Assembly: GCF_000485595.1 (NCBI RefSeq)
Contig: NW_014577385.1
Coordinates: 44,793-67,172, forward strand
DNA from: Priapulus caudatus
Taxonomy: Eukaryota > Priapulida > Priapulimorpha > Priapulimorphida > Priapulidae
DNA: 22,380 bases
Reading direction: 5' to 3'
Positions 7,677-20,420 of this stretch are shown piece after piece. The position numbers and the translations under genes are program-made. The notes below the pieces were generated by a model. That model saw only the letters and a list, made by a program, of their open reading frames with translations, did not search any database and was not told the DNA's origin. How positions within the stretch are numbered: the stretch's first letter is position 1; each line of letters starts with the position of its first letter.

Positions 7677-10600
7677 CTGTGTGTGTGAGAGAGAGAGAGA
7701 TGTTGGGAGGAGTCAGCACACGGCAAGAAATCTGCAACGCAAAAATATGCAAAACGGCGAGAGAGGGAAGAGAGCACACAGAAACACAGTGCCTTCATGA
7801 ATTTTCAGCATTTTTGCGGGACGCAGAGTTGCATGATTTTTCAGTGTGTACACCAATGGATTTGAAGAAACTGACAATGGCGCATCTATGGATGCGTATT
7901 ATTGTATGAACAAGGTATTACATGAGTGTGCCGCTAAATGGAAGCAACGCGTTGCCTACAACAGAACAATGGATACGAATATTTATCATTATTTAAACGT
8001 CACATCATTTATAGCACACGCATGGAGACGAATCTAGGACGCGGTTACCAGCAAAAACTGCATAAACTATAATAACTATAACTATTACTTTCTCACCCAT
8101 TATCAGATATTTCCGTGAGTGTGGCAACAGTTCACACACATGAGTTAAACTATTCTTTTATGAGAAACCTGCACCAATTAAACACCTCCTTCCAAATTAG
8201 TAATAAAACCCATCTATAAACAGCCACCACGAGTCTGCTTACATAATATTACTTTCACAGTAGTTTGATGAACTTTATTCGTAGCGGAACTGCATGAGAG
8301 AAACTTGCTAATGTGAGAGCCGTGTGTGCGATTCAGATTAACGGGCGTGGCAGCCGCACATAACTAGGGCAAAGCAATCACATGGCCGCTGCCAATGACT
8401 CTAGTGTGACTAACGAATTGAATCCCTCTCCAGTCTAAACGAAGCTAATCGTGTCTGATGTCACGGATGAATTCACCGACGACGACAATTCGGATTACGT
8501 GAGTTCGGTTACGAGGTTTCGGCCGCGACAGGCGAATTAGGTTTATGAGATAGACGTGTGAGAGAGATGTGTCAGAGAGACATATGAGATAGACATGTAA
8601 GAGAGAAACATGAGATAGTCTTGCGAAAGAGACACATGAGATAGCTGTGTCAGAGAGACACACGAAATAGTCCTGTGAAAGGCACATAGCCCTGCGAAAG
8701 AGACGTATGAAATAGCTGTGTCAGAGAGACACATGAGATAGTCCTGTGAGATAGACGTGTGAGATAGACGTGTGAGACGGGTAGGACTGTGTACCTCCGG
8801 TCATGCGCGCGACGTGGGAGGAAGCTGGTTTGACGGGTAGCTCCACGCTATCATCCATGCTGCGGCCAACAAACTTCGACAGTGTGGCGTCTGCAATAAC
8901 AATAAAACAGCCAGCGATGTAACGATGCATTGAATGATGAATGCATGAATGACTCCTCGTAAATTATGAACAATTTTAATTTCAACTAGTAAGTTTTCAA
9001 TGAGGTAAACAACAGGTTTGTTACTATTCGTCCTTATATCCTATACCAGGGCTGTAGCTAGCAGGGGGAGGGGGCAAGGAGGCAGTTACCCCACCAGAAA
9101 AAAGTAAATGGTCAATGTGGTCACCTTCCCAGAACACATCATCATGCACATGGCTTTGCCCTCCCCCACCAGAAAAAAAATGAATTAGCTACGCTCCTGT
9201 TTACGTAATAACTTGCTGACAAGTAAGGCAGACGCTCTTTGACACGAAATACTAACTGACCACGTGCTGCCACCTATCGGTCGGTAAAGTGTATATCACG
9301 TTAACATTTGCGATAATAGATTACTGTTAATTCACAGCCAGATACGATGTGAGCCAAAAGCAAATCAGGACTAATATATCCTATCTAAATGCATGTGCTA
9401 TTAAACACATCTTATCCAGTGTGCTTCATGAATGTATGTGTCCACGGACAACATTTTTATGTTATTTCCCCTTTTTTTTACCTCCTTTCTCTCTCTCTCT
9501 CTCTCTCTCTATCAAGTTCAGCTCACTCGTATAGTACAAAAGTGAAGGGATTGACTCTATCCTATGCATATAGTTATCCGAAGATCATAAAATTCAGCTT
9601 AACACACAATAAAAATACAATTATTAAATTACATTACAATAAAATCTATACATATTGCTTGGAAATAGCGCACCTTTCTCTTTTTTTATGTCATCAAATT
9701 TGTGGATCCATCTTTGAGTGATCTAGAGTGGTGATTGTAACAAGTAAAAATTAGTTGCACAGGAAGAAAGTTGCTGGCTTCTATAAATCTGTTATCTATG
9801 GAAATCTTGCATCAACTCTCTTCTCATAAACAGCACAGGGTTCGACTAGTAAAGATACGACATGAAGACTGTGGTGCCCTATATAAAACATGGCAATGTC
9901 TTAAAGATGCAGACCTTTGTGCCCACAGAGGCTTGACAACCAGTCATGGGTTTTGTCAAGTTACAGGAAGGAGAATGCGTGCATGCTTGCATGTGTCACC
10001 GAGTGCGTGCGTGCGTGCAAGCGTGCTTGCTTGCATGTGTGACAGAGTACGCGCGTGCGAGTATGCGTGCGTTTGTGCGCGCGTGCGTGATGAAAACGCA
10101 CGTTTCTAAAGACTGACACTACTGTAAGCTCCATTGCTGCAATCACTGCCATCGCTGCCCCTACAAAAATCTGATCGGAGTTTTTAAGACGGCCAATTTC
10201 ACCCATGAATGACCTATCTGCCTGATCACGAGCGAGAATATGTCACCCAACCACGGATAATGTTGCTAGGTTGGTCAAGCTAGAACTGTTTGCACGCTTT
10301 ACTTACGCCTGCACGCCAAATTGTCGATTTCCCGATACTTCATTGCCAAGCATCATCTTTTAGAACATCTCAAGACAATGCTGACTGGCTGGATTGGCTG
10401 TCAATCATGCCAGGCTGAGAGGTTAACTGGATTTACTCACATCATTGAGCGCTGGCTGACACTAATATTCATATTTATAGATATTTTATATCGATATATA
10501 TTTACTCACACAGTAGCTTCCACCCGTTTCTTTATTGACGGCTACCTCAAACCTCTCATCCTCATCGGCTCGGTTCTCTGTTCCTGCAAATTACAAGCAC

Positions 10601-13600
10601 TCCGAAGACTTAGCGCCAGTGGCTGGAGGGAGAAAAATGCCAGCGTGGCCACGAAGACGCATACAATGTTAGAATTGGCGTCAGAAATCTATGGTAACCT
10701 CACTGGATCCAGAGATGACCACAAGCTGTGTGTATCATTCATAACTATGGTAACCTCATGCAATCCAGAGGTGACGAAAAGCGCTGTGTATCATGCGTTA
10801 CTATAATAACCTCACTCAATTCAGATACGACAACAAGTGATGTGTGTGTCCTGAGTAACCTCGCTCACTCGCTAAAGCCGACGATGTCGCACGCTCCGCG
10901 TACCATCTATGAATCCGGATAGATCTCGTCCGTTGCGAAACACAAAGCTGTAGGTGTCCGACCAATCGCGGACGGCGGCGCGCGGCATCTGGTCGATGAC
11001 GCGCTTTGTCAGCTCGTACAGTTTGCTCACACTGTTGCTCTTCGCGTGAATGAAAATGTCGCCACCTGTCGTCGCAGGAAAGATGCGCGTTAACGCCACG
11101 CGAATTCTCCGTTCACTCACAATGACGATGATTGCGGGGACGAGATAGTGAATTAAGAGAGAGGTGTCTTCTCTCATTAAAATAGCATAAGTATTTGTGA
11201 GTATAATATAAGACATAAAAATAATACAAGACAATGAGTTATATTAGACAAAAAATGTAATAACTTTTGCAGGACACCTCGCTGCAAAAAGTCATGACGG
11301 TTTAGATTTGTGACGTCATATAACTACTTATGTTGTATTTGATCGTCAAACCAAATGTCAAATTTTCAAAGACAGATGTCAGCACAGTCACGCATTACCG
11401 TGCAGCACAGCGTCAACAAGAATAATCACTAAACATAGTGATAGCCATCTGTAAGTGTTGTATTATGAGAGTGTCTCACCGGTGCTTGGCAGGTCCCCGT
11501 GCGCTCCCTTCCTGTGAGGGTATGTAAAGGACTTCTTCGCCTTTCCCCAAACCTGAAACGGTAGCAGAAATGTTGCAGAAGTTAAAAAAGATTAGTGGAG
11601 GAAATTGAATAAGCGACATATTCATCCGAGTGTAATAATCATGTCACCTTGGCATATTGTTTCTATGTTGGTTGTTTGGTTGGCTGTTTTTCACTCGTTC
11701 GCGCCAAAATGTCGACTTTGCCACAACTTTATGCTAAGCATTGATTCTAGAACGTGCTATCACACACTGATTGGCTAAGGCTAGCTGTCAATCAAGTTTG
11801 GCAGATAAGTAAATTTCCCATAAGCATAACAACAAAAGAGCAGCTTATGAATTACTGACTAACCCACCACGAATACACTAATTGAAGGAACAATGAGTCA
11901 ACTACAGGAATGGACACGAACATAAGGCCTACAACTGACGAAACTCCATCACTCATTAATTATTACCTTCATAGAACGACCTTCAAAGCCATGAACTACA
12001 CCACTGACCCGCACGTTCAAAACAAAGCAATAACGAAATAAAATTCCTTCCAGCAAAACTCCAGAACAATCAAAACTCGCAAAAATAATCTGAACGTCAA
12101 ACTATTCGCCTTACGAATGAGTTTTTTCTTCTTTGTAAAAAAAAGATTACGTCCTTAACTGAGCTAGAGGCCGGCTAGAGGCAAGCTAAAGGTCAGCTAT
12201 GGGTTAGCTAGAGGATAGGTAGAGGTCAGCTAGAGGTAATATAGAGGTCACGCGTATGTGCATCCCCACCTGTGAGTAAAACTTGGGTCCGAACCCGACA
12301 CCGGCCCATATCTCGTCGTCTTCGTCGCTGTCTGCCGCCGGCGAGACTGCCTCAACATCCTGCTGCAGGTTCGCTGCTGCCTGTTAACGCAAGAACCAAC
12401 TCAGATAGAGTGTTGCTGGGTCGTTATTACAATGGTATAGGTGTATAGGCTGGTCAGTGGTCAGCAGGAAACCTATATCATCTAACACGACCTCAACATG
12501 AAATACACAAACGTTGTATTTACTCAGATAGAGAGAGAGACATCTGGCCATTATTCGATGGCCTGTCCGCGAGTACAGGACGGCGAAATTTTTAGACGAT
12601 GCATTTTTCAACGGGCAGAGAAATTTTGCGTGAAAATATTGCGCTGCTTGATCGTTTGAAAGAAATGTGCCGCTCAGAAATGTCTCTGTAGGAAATTGTA
12701 TAAAATTTCCAAAAATCGCGTTTTCGGCGCTTGCATTCTTTAATGTTATCAGGGGGTAGATAATAGGGCTGTAACGATCCAACGAAATCAAATCGGATCG
12801 AGATTCTCTTCCCTCGACCGATCCTCGATATTTTTCCCCGTATTTTCGATACCACTTTTTCCCTCCAATAGATGGCGGCACTACGCTATATACTGTGGAG
12901 TGTTGATTTATATGCTCTGGTGTTACTCACCAATGTTACTCAGCAACTGTGCAGTGTATATATACTCTCTAGACGCTCTATTCCCCATTTAGTATTCATT
13001 GACAATTTCTAATAATTCATTATTGCAAAATAATGAAAATATAAAAAATAAGATAACATTTCAATATTTTGGGAATCGAATCGAAGGAATCGAATCAAGA
13101 GTCTAATATCGAGAACCGGATCGAATCGAAAGGCTTGTGTATCGTTACAGCCCTACTAGATAATGACAAATTTGTGATTACCTACCCCTGATATTATCAT
13201 TATGGCACCCTGTATTCAGACCTTGACCAAACCCCCTGGTGTAAAGGTAAACAATAGTACGAGTAGACGGTATAGGTGTATGGGCTGGTCAGTGGGTAAC
13301 CTGTATCTTCTAACGCTGAGAGGGTGTATGTCCCCCAGGGTACTGCTGGAACGTACCCTGGTACCAGAGCATATAAATCAACGTGATTTATATGCTCTGC
13401 CAGACCGTACCTCGCCTACTCTACAAACGAGTCTAGGGAGTCGCCTACGCCTACTCCCTAACCCTAACCATATCAGATAGTTACCTCAGGTACATATATG
13501 TCACCTACGCCTACGCCTACTCCCTAACCCTAACCATATCAGATAGTTACCGGTACGTTCTGGTATACCGGACTGTACCCAGGGTACGTTCCGGCTGTAC

Positions 13601-16600
13601 CCTGGGAAACATAGACCCTATGAGCTCTTCTAACACACCCTCTAGATGAAACACACGAACGTTGTATTTACTTGAAATCAAAACATACCAAACACTTTCC
13701 CTAACCCTAGCCGTAACCATAACCTTCAGTCTAGCTAGTCAGCTCTATAAAAGTATTTGCTAATACAGGTTTGAGTGCGTGTAACTATTTATACCTTTGC
13801 ACATGCTTTGAAATCGGCATCGGGATTTAGATGGATCCAGATGTAGACAGCATGATCTTTTGTCTGAGAGTAGACCTATAGAAAGCAATTGTGTTGATAG
13901 GGTGACATCTTAGTTTGTGATGGAAACGTGACATCAAAAATGCAAATACATGTGCATGTACAGGGTGCGAAATTAATGGGAGTCCGGAGTCAAATACTCC
14001 CTGATTTGACATATGCAGGAGTCCGTGTGACTCCCTGAAAATTCTGCGATACTGACTAGTTCGTTCCGGAGCACGGCCTCGCGGAATTACCGTATTTTTT
14101 CAGCTAATGTCCCAAGAAAATTTGGCAGACGTGCAACGGCATGAATCTTAAAAATAAGCCCATCCGTTATTGTTAATATCTTTAATTTTGAACCTCAGAC
14201 TGCGGACTCCCTCTTTTTTTAAACGTCTTAATTTCTACCCCTGCATGTATGTTTCATAAATTACAATATATCACTGGACATCAGTCTGAAACTGCAGTCA
14301 ATCCTGATCTTAAGACAAGATCAAAGATTTAAGTTAACATTAAACGGTTTTAATTCTACTGTATAACCAAAGTCAAATCCATTAAAAGTAGCCAGTTCTG
14401 CTCAGTGCAAGACTGGGGACTTGCTATTATTTCCAACCATGATGAATGTTACTACGACTACTGCAGGGCTCATACATCCCAGTCTGCGACTCACACCTAC
14501 ATTGGGTTGCGGGGTTCCGCCAGCCTTAGCGGCAGCCTGCACCGTCTGTAGGAGTCCATCACTGCCTCCGACCTCACGGTAGAGACCGTAAACCCCGGCC
14601 GCGGTTATGGCTCCTAACACCAGGGGGCGTGCAACAGCGAAGGCTGCAGCGTTACGGCCGCTGGTGGAGAGGAGGCGTCTACCTGCGTATGTCGTGGAAA
14701 TGTTGAGTTCAACACTGCACCTAGTGTGCCATGAAAACTTATATTAATAGAATATAAGAATATAATGAAATATTATAGATACATTCATTAGTTATATACA
14801 TAAAACTATGTGTATATATATATAAGAACAACTATCTATATTGTGTAACAATGTAACATAGCTATGCACGCTCCTTGTCCAATTACCTACAGGGGCGTGT
14901 CCAGGATTTGTACCAGGGGGGGGGCCTAACCGGAACCCAAACGGGTTTGTCTATATTCAGGCCGGTACAGGAGATAATTTGCATATTTTGTCACGTGGTT
15001 TGTGTTATAACCAATCAGATGTAATCGCGTGTGTAAGGAGGAGGGGGAGAAGGGAGAAGGTGGTGGAGGAGGAGAGGGAGAAGCTGTGGAGGAGGAGGGG
15101 GAAGAAGCTGGTGGCGAGATGAGGACGGGGAGAAGGGAAGCCTCCTTCGCTCCTTCTCCACAGCTTCTTCCCCTCTCTCCTTCCTCCACCAGTCTTCTCG
15201 CCTATCGCTCATTCTGCCACCAGCTTCTCCCTTCCTCATTCTCCAAACCAGCTTCTCCCACCTCGCTCCTTACTCCCACCAGCTCTCCCCCTTTCCGTCA
15301 TTCTCCACCAGCTCTCCCCTTGCTCTCATTCTCGACACCAGCTTCTCACCCCTTCCTGCATTCTCCACCGAGCCTTCTCCCCTCTCCCTTCTCCCACCAG
15401 CTCTCCCCCTCCTCCTTCTCCACCAGCTTCTAACCGTGCCATCCTTCTCCACCCACCTTTCTCCCATTCTCCCTCCTCCATCCTTCCCCTTACTCACCCA
15501 TGCTTCACAACTTCTGCTGGGGATATAACACCAAACCTATAACTTCATTGGTTATAACACAAAACCACGTGACAAAACATATGCAAATTATGTCCTGTAA
15601 CCGCCTGAATATAGACAAACCCAACCCACACTTTGCACAGCACCGCGAAAGGGAAGGGGGCCTCCCCCCAATTTTCTGCGTGAGCCAGGGGGGGGCCTCG
15701 GACCCCCTGGGCCCCCCCGCTGTACACGCCGCCTGACCAAGATGGACTAAAAACAACATGTGTTTATTTCAGTCTCTGATTGCATGAACCTCCCTCACAA
15801 CTTATCAATAAACATCATCAGGTTGATATTATATACACGCGCGAATCCCTATACCCAACCCGGGTTTGTCTATATTACAGGCGCGTACAGGAGAAGATTT
15901 GCCATATTTTATCACGTGTTTTGTTATAACGCAATCAGATGTAACATCGGCTGTTGTGTCGTCACTTCCAGCTGTGAAGAAGATGGTGAAGGAGGAGAAG
16001 GGGAGAAGGGAGAAGGTGGTGGAGAAGGAGGAGGGGAGAAGCTGGTGGAGAAGGAGGAGGGGAGAAGGGAGAAGGTGGTGGAGAAAGAGGAGGGGAGAAG
16101 CTGGTGGAGAAGGAGGGAGAAAAGGGAGAAGGTGGTGGAGGAGGGGGAGAAGCTAGTGGAGAAGAGGGGAGAAGCTGGTGGAGAAGAGGAAGGGGAGAAG
16201 GAAAAAGGTGGTGGAGAAGGAGGAGGAGAAGCTGGTGGAGAAGGAGGAGGGAGGAGAGCTGGTGAGAATGAAGAAGGGAAGAAGGGAGAAGCTGGTGGAG
16301 AAGGAGGAGGTGGTGGAGAAGGTGGTGGAGAAGGGAGAAGGTGTGGCCAGGGAGAAGGACACCTCCCTGCCACCTTCTCCACCAGCTTCTCCCCCTCCTC
16401 CCACATCGCTTCTCCCGCTCCTCCACCACCTTCTCCCCTCCTCCTTCTCACACCAGCTTCTCACCCTCCTTCTCCACCGCGATTAATCTGATTGGTTATA
16501 AACACAACAGCGTGACAAAATATGCAAATTACTCCCTGTACCGGCCTGAATATAGCCCGGCCCCTCCACTCAGTGTTATTTAGGTACGCATATGCTCGTT

Positions 16601-19600
16601 CCCTCCCCTTTGAAAGCACCCCCCTATCTCAGGACTGCCAAAATTTTTGAACCCCCCTTTCGCGGGCTTTTGCGGGTTTTTCCTGCATTGGAGAACCCCT
16701 AAATCCGGCACACTACGTATAGACTGGTACCCGTTCGCCAACCTCACTGCCGATACGTATGCCTCGCTACACTGACGTGTAGTGACGTTAGTGTAGGCGT
16801 GTGGAACTGTCGACGCGCGGGTACCAGTCCTACAATCACTACGTAGATTGACAGTTCAGTGATCGAGGGAACTAGGGAGCAAATATTTTTTTTTTTTCAA
16901 ATGAAATCAATCCTGAATGAGACTTTCAAAAACTAGCAGGAATTTCAGGAATTTGATCTTCAGGATTGATAAAGTTTTCCTATGAATCAAGATGAAAGAG
17001 AGAGAGGGAAACACCCCCTCTTTTAAAGAAATCTCTCGGGGTGAAAAGTCAAATACACCCCCTTTTTTTAAAATCAATTCTTGGGACCGAATTTTGTCGG
17101 CGCGAAAAAAATACCCCTTTACCGGAGATTTTGGGAAGCGCCATGCGTCCTCGCCGACCTCGGAGTGGGGGGGGGGGGGGGGGCGAAAATGATAGACAAA
17201 CCCAACCCAGCCATGTACACTTTAATATCCATTAACAAATTGACATTATTAAAGAATAGGGTGTGGACAAAAGTGATGAAGGGGGCGGTTTTTTCCCGGT
17301 GTGTAAGCCAGCTGATATATAATACAATAAATTCGCAACCGCTGGCTAAATGTCAAGGTTACCCTTGCAAGTGGCCAGCGTGTCACTCAGGTACAGTACT
17401 AACCCGACCAGGCTGTGTGACTAACGCAATGCTCATCCTAGGCAATACGCGGTTTCTTGGAAGCTAGACATACCAGTACGTGTATCTATTATAATATCAT
17501 CAACGTACCTGTGTAATTTGCTCCGGTCTTTGAGGCGTGTCTGAGGCAGACGACGCGCCAGAGTCCGTAGACGGCATTCACGATGACGTGCGCCCGAGTT
17601 GAGTCTGTAGTGATAACTACAGCGAGGCTATCAAATCACAGGCAAAACAACCGACAACTGCTGTTGTAGGAATGTCTCTCCTAAGTTCGCCTGTGTGTGT
17701 ATGTATCCTGTGTGTGTATGTAAGTACAACGTGTGCGTTACGTACACTGCCTGCCTAATCACAGATTATTACCAAATACCAAACACACAGCGGCAGCGAG
17801 TGCGTATAGAGAGGATGCGCCGCTGCGTAGTTCGTTTGTGGCGGTGGCTTAATACTAGGCTATTTCTCTCATCTCTCTCTCTCTCGTCGCACTCTCTCCG
17901 CTCTCTCTCTCTCTCTCTTCTCCTTCTGCTCTCGATGGCTAAAAGAAGGCCGGTCACGACGACTGCGTTTGCTCTCTGATATTACCGCGTGGAAAAAGCA
18001 GCTGCGTAGAACGGCAGTACACTGTCAAGAACTCACTGTAGCTGCGTGGGAAAGCACGACAGCGAGTCGCAGGTTAGGTGAACAGTCCTCGCGTAACTCC
18101 TTCGTCTGACACGGCATTCACTTGAACTAGGCGAGATAGATAGTGAGAGACTGTACGCTGAAAAAATTAAAATTTGCACGCTCGCACTGACGGTTTATAA
18201 TTACTTCCAAGACAAGCATTACTGCGCTTGGGTCCGAATACGCACAGTCTGCTGACTGGCGATTGCACAATGAGCGGGCAGCGCTGAGCTGCTAGGCAGT
18301 ACGGTTGAGGGGATCGGCTTAGGTGCGGCCAGGTAAATAAAAATGTTCCGAAGTGATGACACATGATAGTGGCGATATTTGCGATAGTAGGATTCACGGA
18401 CTGCGAATTAATAACAATCGGAAATCGTCTGTAATTAAGATACAACTCCAACCCCTAACTGTAACCATAAGTCTAATCGCTGTTTTTTTGGTTTTTTTTT
18501 TTTTTTTTTTTTAATTCATCATAACAGAAGAACTGAAAAAAATTTCAAGGACTTGTTAAAAGGACATTTTATCAGAAATTCAAGGACATTTGATCGGTAT
18601 TCATGTACACAGAAAAAAACATACCTGGATTAATTTAATATAACCAGCCGATTGCTTAATCACTGGCCAGCCTCTAAAACTTACCTGGATCACCTTAATA
18701 AACCCTTCTAAACACTGTCCAGCTTCCGTGACAACATACCTTGCTTTAGCTGACTGATTTTGACTGACTTACTGTAATTTTGTGATCATCATTTTAACTG
18801 TCATCTGTGGTCTATAGCTTTTAAGCTCATTTGAGCGCATTTTTTATGAGGTTTGCACCATTAATTGATGGTACAAAATTTCCTTTTTGATTACAGGCAA
18901 GGATTTTTTCTAAAAATTCAAGAACTTTTCAAGCACCAAAAAATCAGCAACCATTTACTAAATTCAGTAACTTTTCAAGGACATCCACATGCAAATTCAA
19001 GGACTTTTCAAGGACTGGTGCGAACCATGTAAATCCTAATCGGCAAGCCATAGCCATAACCATCACAACGAGAAACGAACTTTGATCGTAAATAACACCC
19101 AAACGACGCCTAAATTGCGCGCCGCGCGTAGGGTGAGACACTTTTTTATGATACCGGGGAGGACTGGTGAAAGATCCGCAGAGCGAGCCTATACGTGTCA
19201 TATGCTGTGTGTGTGGTGTGTGTGTGTGTGTGTGTGGCGTGCGTGCGTGCGTGCGTAGCGTGCGTGCGTGCGTAGCGTGCTGTAGTCCAAGTGGTAGTGA
19301 TCAGTTAACAGCGCGCGAGCTAGATACAGGGTTGTACAGTGGATCTCGTTAACAATAAACATGTAAAACACACTCACACTCCCGCGCAACGTACTCATTT
19401 TTTAATGTTCTTTATATACACATAAAAAGCGGCGATCATAAATAGATTAGTAAGAATCACAATAACCAACGATTGATAAACTAATTAAACGTGTAAACGT
19501 TGGAATTAATATGAATAAATTGGACACAAACGAGTTGAATAAACAATGCACATCAGAAACTGTTGAATTAATCACCGCTATAGCGTTAATTATATTAATT

Positions 19601-20376
19601 ATTATTTAATAAATTATAAGATTAGAAATATATCACTAAATTATCTACAATGTAGGCAATTTTAAAACAAAGTGACATAATACTGCATCAGCAGCGTGTA
19701 ACATGCATACATGCAACGTTTTGGTAATTTATTCACAGATCGTAACGCACTACGTTCATTGGTTAATCGTATCTTAAGAATAATAATGATGTTAAATTAA
19801 ATCAGCAAGAATTTGGAAGTTAAATTTAAGGTTTAAATTGGTGCAGGAGATGTTCGTTAGTTCCAGATAAAGACAGATCTGCAAAAGCATATAAGCTTTT
19901 GGCTCTGTTGGCAAGTTGCTTGGTGTAAACTATGACAGACGTCCCAGATATCGCTTGTTCCGAATTCATGTCAGCTGTTAGCAGATTCCTTATTTGCTGG
20001 CGGCACAGTAACTGCTGCCCAGTTTTTCTGCTGTCAAGCAACAATAGTGAAAGATTCTTTCATGTCATGGCAACTGTGTGCAAATATGTGTGTTCCTCTG
20101 TGCCAAAGTATTTGATTATTACTCCTCCTTCGCAGCAGTGACCTGTCCCAGCTTCCTTTTCTTTCCACAGCATTCGACTAAGGAGCATGCCATTACCCAG
20201 CAACTGAACACAACAATCACCTATATCTCTGCTCTATCTCTCTGCAACACACACACCACACACACACACACCACACACCACACACCACACACACACAACA
20301 CATCACACAGCCGCACCCATCACACACAACCACCACACCTAAACACAGCGCACACACACACACACACACGGACACA

Positions 20377-20420
<44 letters not shown>

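Larger units (their letters stand above)
14683..17508 (-). other. Intron 2 of the peroxidase gene (if exon 2 is correct)
   Basis: Filled mainly by two foldback elements, a palindrome, poly-T and poly-G tracts and a fragment of the foldback family. Long open frames in this interval are low-complexity translations of GGAGAAG repeats. Confidence 0.6.

Noticed and set aside
8898-9000. Alternative for the missing peroxidase exon reading FEIKIVHNLRGVIHAF on the - strand
   Set aside because: The HNL block resembles relatives, but no splice donor in the needed phase is available before exon 10; the remaining intron would be about 33 bases.
10121-10240. Alternative for the missing exon reading GRLKNSDQIF on the - strand
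   Set aside because: No GSY-following strand pattern, and the phase at the donor does not fit exon 10.
12384-12881. 165-codon - strand frame upstream of exon 5
   Set aside because: It spans a dispersed repeat and the edge of a MITE, has no recognisable domain, and the peroxidase exon uses an acceptor at 12381 instead.
13444-13551. Telomere-like ccctaaccctaacc
   Set aside because: Only two units per copy, part of a duplicated block within a transposon; not a telomeric array.
15760-16491. 243-codon frame rich in Glu, Lys and Gly, and its antisense partners
   Set aside because: Translation of GGAGAAG repeats inside foldback element 2; all frames are open through such sequence.
19826-20141. 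Overlapping frames of about 70 codons on both strands, one with SNNSERFF resembling a hAT dimerisation motif
   Set aside because: The similarity is limited to a few residues and no other transposase block is present nearby.
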